Below, one piece after another: positions 59,146 to 64,000 of a stretch of DNA of 64,000 nt. Under the pieces are notes generated by a model. The model worked only from the letters and a program-made list of their open reading frames with translations, had not been told where the DNA came from and ran no database searches. Position 1 is the stretch's first letter. Every line of letters begins with the position of its first letter. Both the position numbers and the translations under genes were made by a program. Source of the DNA: Methylorubrum populi (GTDB lineage Bacteria; Pseudomonadota; Alphaproteobacteria; Rhizobiales; Beijerinckiaceae); contig NZ_AP014809.1 of the NCBI RefSeq assembly GCF_002355515.1, forward strand, positions 5,046,501 to 5,110,500, given 5' to 3'.

Positions 59146-59808
59146 ATGTCGCTGGTCTGGGACGGCATCATCACCAACGGCGTGGTGAGCGAGGGAAGTG
59201 CGTCCGAGCGGCATCGGCTGGCCGATGCCGCCAAGGCCTACGATTGGACGAGGGTGCTGGCTCTGCTGCGCGAGCGCCCCGAACTCGTGAACACGACGCG
59301 GCCCGGCGGCTCGTCACTGTTCGCGCCGCTCCATCAGGCCGCGCACGGGAACGCGCCGCCCGGCATCCTGGACGAGCTGATCCGGCTGGGTGCCTGGCGG
59401 ATGCTCCCGAACGCGCGCGGCGAGCGGCCCGTCGATGTGGCGGAGCGGTGCGGCCACGGGCGCGCCGCCGCGATCCTGCGCCCGGTGCTGCTCCGCCGTG
59501 TACCGGCGGGCGTCCTTGCGATGATCCAGACCCACTTCCACGCCGTCATCCGTGGCCGCGCCGACGATCTCGTCCGCAAGTCCGGCCTCCGGCTTCCCGA
59601 GCTCGGTCCGCTGCTGGAAGTTCCGGCGGACCAGAAGATCTGGTTTGCCGTGCCCGGCATGTACGGTGGTTTCGCCTACTGCCTCCGGACCGACGGCATC
59701 GACGCCGTGCTCGTCGCGGAAAGCTGGTGCCGCGTCGTCGGCGGCTCCGGGCAGCGGCACGAGATCACCTCGATGGGCAGCCGCTTGGTCGAGGAGGGCT
59801 TCGTGTAG
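59146..59808 (+). CDS. Ankyrin-repeat protein
   Basis: 220 residues from MSLVWDGIITNGVVSEGSAS. Two ankyrin-like repeats (RLADAAKAYDWTRVLALLRERPELVNTTRPGGSSLFAPLHQAAHGN and ILDELIRLGAWRMLPNARGERPVDVAERCGHGRAAAIL, about 25-115), then a mixed domain (IWFAVPGMYGGFAYCL, DAVLVAESWCRVVGGSG). Probably a protein-binding cytosolic protein; no operon partner. Confidence 0.7.
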   Translation: MSLVWDGIITNGVVSEGSASERHRLADAAKAYDWTRVLALLRERPELVNTTRPGGSSLFAPLHQAAHGNAPPGILDELIRLGAWRMLPNARGERPVDVAERCGHGRAAAILRPVLLRRVPAGVLAMIQTHFHAVIRGRADDLVRKSGLRLPELGPLLEVPADQKIWFAVPGMYGGFAYCLRTDGIDAVLVAESWCRVVGGSGQRHEITSMGSRLVEEGFV

Positions 59809-59853
59809 CCGGGACGGACGAGCGGCGCGCGAACGCCACGATGCCGTGCCGGA

Positions 59854-60702
59854 TCACTCGTCGCGCCGGCCCGGCGCGAGACCGCTGACCTCGATCACGA
59901 ACTTTCGGCGCAGAGCCCGCGCGAAGTCGCCGTAGCCCGCCGCCTTCAGGAGGAAGGCGCCGGGTCCGGCCACGACGTGGGCCCTGTACCATTGCACCAG
60001 ATCCGTCCGCTCCTGCGGGAGCGGCGTGGCGCGAAGCCCGTAGCCCGGAGCCCGGTAGGCGCCGGCGCCGACGACGTCGTTCTCGCCCGGCACCAGGATC
60101 GGCAGGCCGTTGATCGTGGCGCCGGTGGCGAGCAGCGCCGTCCGCTCGGCCTCGAGATCCTCCGGGTCGGTGCAGTTGTCGATGCCGTCGCCCGAGACGT
60201 CGACGACGATCCGCTCGGCCGGAACCGGCATCGCCGGGAGAACGGTTGCTGTGACGGTGCGGAACATCTGGCCGAGGCAGGTGAACTCGCCCGATTGCCG
60301 GGGCGTGGCGCGGACCTGGGCCGCCGCCGCGAAGGCGTCGGCGCGGGTGGCGATCCGCCGCCAGCCCAGGGGGAGGCCCGCGCGGTCGGCCCAGGTGACC
60401 ATGGCGAAGAGGGTGCCGCCGGGATGGCCGGTCATCGCCGCAATCACGCCCGGATCCTCCAGCGCCTCCGCGATGCCCTCCATCTGCAAGACGAAGCGGC
60501 TATCGTCGACCGATTGCGACACGTCGACGGAGACGACGAGGGCGACCGAGGCCGCGCCCGCCGGTTCGGCGCGGGCGCCGCCGAGGGGCGGCCCGATCCG
60601 GAGCGCCATCGCGAGCGCGGCGGCGACCGCGATGCCGGGCCCGACGCGGCGACGGAACGCCTGTCCGTGGATCCTGCGGCGGCTGAAGCGGAGGGGCGAC
60701 AT
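59854..60702 (-). CDS. DUF1194 VWA-like secreted protein
   Basis: 282 residues with an N-terminal membrane or signal segment, then a VWA-type domain with a MIDAS-like motif VSVDVSQSVDD and DVSGDGIDNC (about 55-65 and 165-175). DUF1194 members occur in alphaproteobacteria; they are thought to be periplasmic binding modules. Last gene of the ApbE-NosR operon. Confidence 0.8.
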   Translation of the reverse strand: MSPLRFSRRRIHGQAFRRRVGPGIAVAAALAMALRIGPPLGGARAEPAGAASVALVVSVDVSQSVDDSRFVLQMEGIAEALEDPGVIAAMTGHPGGTLFAMVTWADRAGLPLGWRRIATRADAFAAAAQVRATPRQSGEFTCLGQMFRTVTATVLPAMPVPAERIVVDVSGDGIDNCTDPEDLEAERTALLATGATINGLPILVPGENDVVGAGAYRAPGYGLRATPLPQERTDLVQWYRAHVVAGPGAFLLKAAGYGDFARALRRKFVIEVSGLAPGRRDE

Positions 60703-60717
60703 GGTCGAGCCTCGGGA

Positions 60718-61698
60718 TCAGACTTTGCCGAGGAAGCGCACGGAGCAGCCCGGCCGCTGCGCCACGAGCCGGCAGCCCTTCTCGGGGCCGAGAACCATGC
60801 AGGCGGTCGAGAGGCCGTCCGCCAGGAGGCCTGTCCCGGCCATGACGGTGACCGAGGCGAGGCCGCGCGGCGAGTGTCCGGTGGCGGGATCGAAGATGTG
60901 GTGGTCGGCCCGGTCGGGTGAGAAGCTCATGCCGTAATCCCCCGAGGTCGCGGCAAAGCCCGAGAACGGGGCGATCACCGCCGACAGCGCCTCCGGCCGT
61001 CGCGGATCGGCGATGCCGAGCTGCCACGGCGTGCCGTCGGGATGCGCGCCGATGGCGCCGAACTCGCCGGTATCGATGAAGGCGTCCGTGATGCCCCGCC
61101 CCTGCAGGGCCGCCATCACCCGGTCGGCGGCATGGCCCTGGATCAGGGCGTTCAGCGTCAGCGCCGTTCCGGGCTCCAGGACGATCCGCTCCGGCGTGAA
61201 CGCGACGCGGCGCCAGCCGACTCGAGCGACGGCCTCACGCAGGTGGTTCGGATCCGGTTTGTCCCCCCGCGCGGCGGCTTCGGACCAGACCGGCCAGAGC
61301 GGCTGCACGGTCGGGTCGAACGCTCCGTCGGTCTCCTTCGCGAGATCGAGGGCGAGGCCGAGCATTGCCACGAGGTCGGCCGGCGGCGCGTCGAGCCTGC
61401 CCTCGCGGTTGAGGCGCGACAGGGCGCTGTCGGCGCGAAACAGGCTCCCGGCGGCCTCGACCGCCCGCATCGCGGCAAATCCGTCGGCGAGGCCGGCGTC
61501 GAGCGCGGCCGGGTCGGGGCCGGCGGCGGTGAGCGCCACCGTGGTGCCGAAGGCGAGGCCGGCGCGGGTGCGGGTCGCGAGGCCCCGCGCCGCCGCCAGC
61601 GTCCGGAAGGCGGCGGGGCCGCTCAGGGCCGCGAGGGCGGCGAGTCCGGCCATGCCGAGGAGAGCGCGGCGCCGGGACGGAGGGGGCGTCATCGGCAC
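60718..61698 (-). CDS. apbE: FAD:protein FMN transferase (ApbE-type), Tat-signal
   Basis: 326 residues starting MPMTPPPSRRRALLGMAGLA, a Tat signal. The ApbE fold is marked by DGAFDPTVQPLWPVW, LTLNALIQGHAADRVM, FIDTGEFGAIG, HHIFDPATGHSP and the DGLSTACMVLG region. It transfers FMN from FAD to a threonine of partner proteins; the partner is probably the NosR-like protein encoded just upstream. Signature residues are intact. Confidence 0.88.
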   Translation of the reverse strand: MPMTPPPSRRRALLGMAGLAALAALSGPAAFRTLAAARGLATRTRAGLAFGTTVALTAAGPDPAALDAGLADGFAAMRAVEAAGSLFRADSALSRLNREGRLDAPPADLVAMLGLALDLAKETDGAFDPTVQPLWPVWSEAAARGDKPDPNHLREAVARVGWRRVAFTPERIVLEPGTALTLNALIQGHAADRVMAALQGRGITDAFIDTGEFGAIGAHPDGTPWQLGIADPRRPEALSAVIAPFSGFAATSGDYGMSFSPDRADHHIFDPATGHSPRGLASVTVMAGTGLLADGLSTACMVLGPEKGCRLVAQRPGCSVRFLGKV

Positions 61699-61702
61699 GG
61701 CC

Positions 61703-63820
61703 TCACTCCGCCGCGACCGGCTGCGGCGCGATCCGCCGCCCGCGGCGGCGCGCCATTACCTCCGGCACGCATTGGCCGGGATCGTGGATGATCGTGACGC
61801 AGTCCATGCACTGGAAGCACTCGGGATAGTCGATGCGGCCGTCCGTGCGGATCGCGCCGTAGCGGCAGCGCACCTTGCACAGCTGGCACGGGCTGCCGCA
61901 TTCGGCCCGGCGGGGAATCCAGTCGAGCAGGCGCAGGCGGCCGAGGACGGCCAGACTCGCGCCCAGCGGGCACAGGTAGCGGCAGAACCCCTTGTAGACG
62001 AACAGGTTGAGCACGAGCAGGCCGAGGGCGTAGGCGATGAACGGCCAGGCGCGGACGAAGTACAGGGTGATCGCGGTCTTGAACGGCTCGGCCTCGGACA
62101 GGCTGTCGGCAAGCGGCGAGCCTTCCGCCGCGGCGGCGAGGATGCCGGCCAGAAGCACGTATTTCGCCTGCCGTAGGGCGCGGTCGAGGCGCGGCGGCAC
62201 CGCGACCGGCCGGAGGCGCAGGGGCTTGGCCAGCCACGCGACGAATTCCTGCAGCGCGCCGAACGGGCAGAGCCAGCCGCAGAAGGTGCCCCGGCCCCAG
62301 ACGAGGAGCGTGGCGATGACGAAGGCCCAGAGCAGCAGCGAGGGCGGATCGTAGAGCAGGAAGGTCAGATCGTGCGTCACGGCCGCGGCACGCACGAGGC
62401 CGACCAGGGTGACGATGGAGAGCTGCGCCTGGGCGTACCAGCCGATGAAGAGAAGTGTGAAGGCGAGGTAGGCGAGCCGGAACATGGGGAAGCGGCGCCG
62501 GTCGGCCACGAGGCCGCGCTGGCGCGCCAGCACCGGGAGCAGCCCGGCCAGCGCCAGCGCGATCACCCCGAGTTCGACGCCGCGCGCCCGCCACGGATCG
62601 GTCCAGCCCGGCCCCGCCTCCGCCGCCTCGCGGATGAAGAGATCGGCCGGCAGCGCGTAATCGGCGGAGAACTCACGGGCAATTTTCTCTGGAAAGATCT
62701 GGCCTCGTTCGCGCACGATCTTCGCGCCGAGCGTCCAGGGGGCGGACGGGTCGAAGCCCGCCGCGCCCGTGATCCGCAGGATGGTCCAGGGCCCGTCCGG
62801 CAGGCCGGGGGCGGCTCCGCGCCGCTCGATCGCCATGTCGCGGGCGTTCACGGCGAGGCCCCCCTGCGTCACCGTCAGCCGGTCGGGGATCGAGCCGAGC
62901 ACGAACTCGTCGCCGAGGGGGTTCTCGGGGCCGTGGCTCACCACCAGCACCGCGTGATCGCCGGGCCCGAGCTCGCGGGTCAGGGCGGCGAAGCGCTCAG
63001 GCCCGAGCAGGGTGCGGCCGATCGCCGGCGCGTTGAGATAGGCGAAGGTCAGGTCGAGGAGCGGCGCTTCGGCCGGGCCGTCACCGGCGACCGCCACGCC
63101 CGCATCGCGGAAAGCGGCCTCCGCCTGGCCGTTGCTGACGGTAAGGCGCCGGAGCCAGCCCCGCGCGCTTAGCTCGGCCACATTCAGGGCTTCGCCGGTC
63201 TCGGGCCGTGCCTCGACCTTCAGGCCGAGATTGGCGGCCCCGAAGCCGAGCTTCGCCCGCGCCACCGCGAGGGAGGCGGCGAGGATCGATTCGTTGATCA
63301 CCCGCGTCGAGGCGGTGGCCATCGAGATGCCGTCGACCGTGGTCTGCGGCGCGGCACCGGAGCCGCGGGCGTTCGGGCGCCCGACCCGGATCGGGCGGCG
63401 GGCCGACATCCCGACATATTGCTCGACGAAGGCGAAGAGCGGCTCCGAGCCGAGACCTTCGAGGAAGACCGGCTCGTGATGGGAGATCACCTTCACGTCG
63501 CGGAACGTCCCGTCGGGGGCGAGCGCCACCAGGAGGTCGGGGGGCGTGCCGCCGAAGCCGGGGATCGGCGCGAGGTCGATCGATTCGAAGGCGTAGGCGA
63601 AGACCTCGTAGCTGCCGGCCTCCTGCTTCAGGATCGGCCAGACCGGCAGCGTCGCGTCGCGCTCGCCGACCACGAGCGGTGCGGGGAAGTGGCGTTCCAT
63701 CCCGGCCCGGTCGAGGCTGCCCGCCGCGGCGAGCGGGGCGGCCAGGGCCAGGGCCAGCAGCGCGAGCAGGGCCGACCGCAGGGCGTTCGATGCGGTGCGG
63801 CCGCGTCCGACCCGCGTCAC
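61703..63820 (-). CDS. NosR/NirI-family flavo-iron-sulfur membrane protein
   Basis: 705 residues from a GTG: signal helix (about 12-33), a periplasmic FMN-binding domain with the flavinylation-like motif DGISMATAS (Thr169), about six membrane helices (about 420-650) carrying FCGWLCPFGALQEF and CRYLCPLGA, and a C-terminal ferredoxin-like cluster region (CGSPCQLCKVRCRYG, CFQCMDCV). NosR-type proteins move electrons across the membrane to a periplasmic reductase. No nitrous oxide reductase gene is visible, so the electron acceptor may differ here. Confidence 0.85.
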   Translation of the reverse strand: MTRVGRGRTASNALRSALLALLALALAAPLAAAGSLDRAGMERHFPAPLVVGERDATLPVWPILKQEAGSYEVFAYAFESIDLAPIPGFGGTPPDLLVALAPDGTFRDVKVISHHEPVFLEGLGSEPLFAFVEQYVGMSARRPIRVGRPNARGSGAAPQTTVDGISMATASTRVINESILAASLAVARAKLGFGAANLGLKVEARPETGEALNVAELSARGWLRRLTVSNGQAEAAFRDAGVAVAGDGPAEAPLLDLTFAYLNAPAIGRTLLGPERFAALTRELGPGDHAVLVVSHGPENPLGDEFVLGSIPDRLTVTQGGLAVNARDMAIERRGAAPGLPDGPWTILRITGAAGFDPSAPWTLGAKIVRERGQIFPEKIAREFSADYALPADLFIREAAEAGPGWTDPWRARGVELGVIALALAGLLPVLARQRGLVADRRRFPMFRLAYLAFTLLFIGWYAQAQLSIVTLVGLVRAAAVTHDLTFLLYDPPSLLLWAFVIATLLVWGRGTFCGWLCPFGALQEFVAWLAKPLRLRPVAVPPRLDRALRQAKYVLLAGILAAAAEGSPLADSLSEAEPFKTAITLYFVRAWPFIAYALGLLVLNLFVYKGFCRYLCPLGASLAVLGRLRLLDWIPRRAECGSPCQLCKVRCRYGAIRTDGRIDYPECFQCMDCVTIIHDPGQCVPEVMARRRGRRIAPQPVAAE

Positions 63821-64000
63821 GGGGCGGCGCCCGCCGAGCGCTCGGACGTGCCGGAAGCGGGGCGCACGGCGACTCCCCAGGGGAAGCGGCCGACCTTGAC
63901 GCTGCGGATCGGGCGCTGGGTCGCCACGTCGATCACGGTGACGTCACCCGACACGCCGTTGGTGGTGAAGAGCCGCGACTCGTCGGGCGTCATGGCGAGT
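63817..64000 (-). CDS. YVTN-type beta-propeller protein, 3' part only
   Basis: Only the last 60 codons are in the window: LAMTPDESRLFTTNGVSGDV followed by TVIDVATQRPIRSVKVGRFPWGVAVRP, one full blade of a YVTN/PQQ-like propeller. Its stop overlaps the NosR-like start (GTGA), so they are co-transcribed. Probably related to beta-propellers found in PQQ-linked catabolic loci (inference from blade type and neighbours). Confidence 0.7.
   Translation of the reverse strand, partial: LAMTPDESRLFTTNGVSGDVTVIDVATQRPIRSVKVGRFPWGVAVRPASGTSERSAGAAP

Overview
The window reads as the chromosome of a high-GC alphaproteobacterium, most likely Methylobacterium/Methylorubrum. This rests on overall GC, codon use and the right-hand gene set (NosR-like flavoprotein, ApbE, DUF1194 protein and a YVTN-type beta-propeller of the kind seen in PQQ-linked loci). 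The genus is an inference. About the first 49.9 kb is one integrated prophage with contractile-tail structural genes. Its right end is a tyrosine integrase (48720-49820) followed at once by the 3' part of a tRNA-Gln gene (49881-49928), the probable attR. The intact tRNA and attL should lie left of the window.

Prophage layout. (1) 1-6673, accessory genes: a HigBA toxin-antitoxin pair, a DUF4926 protein, and a regulated cassette in which an XRE regulator (3479) with three operator-like palindromes faces a leftward operon. That operon encodes a short protein, a Tat-signal protein, a helical protein and an isolated IS110-type transposase C-terminal domain. Small membrane proteins and an AT-rich secreted protein follow. 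(2) 6674-21841, late genes on the minus strand: terminase, DUF1073 portal, MuF, a 2H phosphoesterase, DUF2213 protease, cement protein, DUF2184 capsid, neck proteins, DUF3383 sheath, DUF3277 tube, tail chaperone and tape measure. No baseplate, fibre, holin or separate endolysin gene was recognised. (3) 21936-24620: tiny overlapping minus-strand genes and a tRNA-Thr(TGT). (4) 24621-34379, leftward early operon: NusG-like factor, zinc ribbon, primase, SF2 helicase, a replication protein with an internal iteron array (probable origin), DNA methyltransferase, RusA, two ParB-like proteins and a Cro-like protein. (5) 34389-35151, immunity region: a CI-like S24 repressor between two promoters that share one 17-bp operator motif. 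(6) 35187-48730, rightward early operon: many small, tightly overlapping genes including NinB, two HNH nucleases, a protein with two DnaA domain-IV-like segments, DUF1643, and repeat-bounded cassettes, ending in an excisionase-like gene and the integrase.

Right of attR the GC rises and the genes are chromosomal. A GntR/FCD regulator lies next to an operon for a branched-chain-amino-acid-type ABC transporter (LivM, LivG and LivF fused in one polypeptide), a polysaccharide-deacetylase-like hydrolase and a Tat-exported gamma-glutamyltransferase-like enzyme, which suggests uptake and hydrolysis of an amide or gamma-glutamyl compound. An ankyrin protein follows. Last is a minus-strand operon of beta-propeller (cut by the window end), NosR-like flavoprotein, ApbE flavin transferase and a VWA-like DUF1194 protein.
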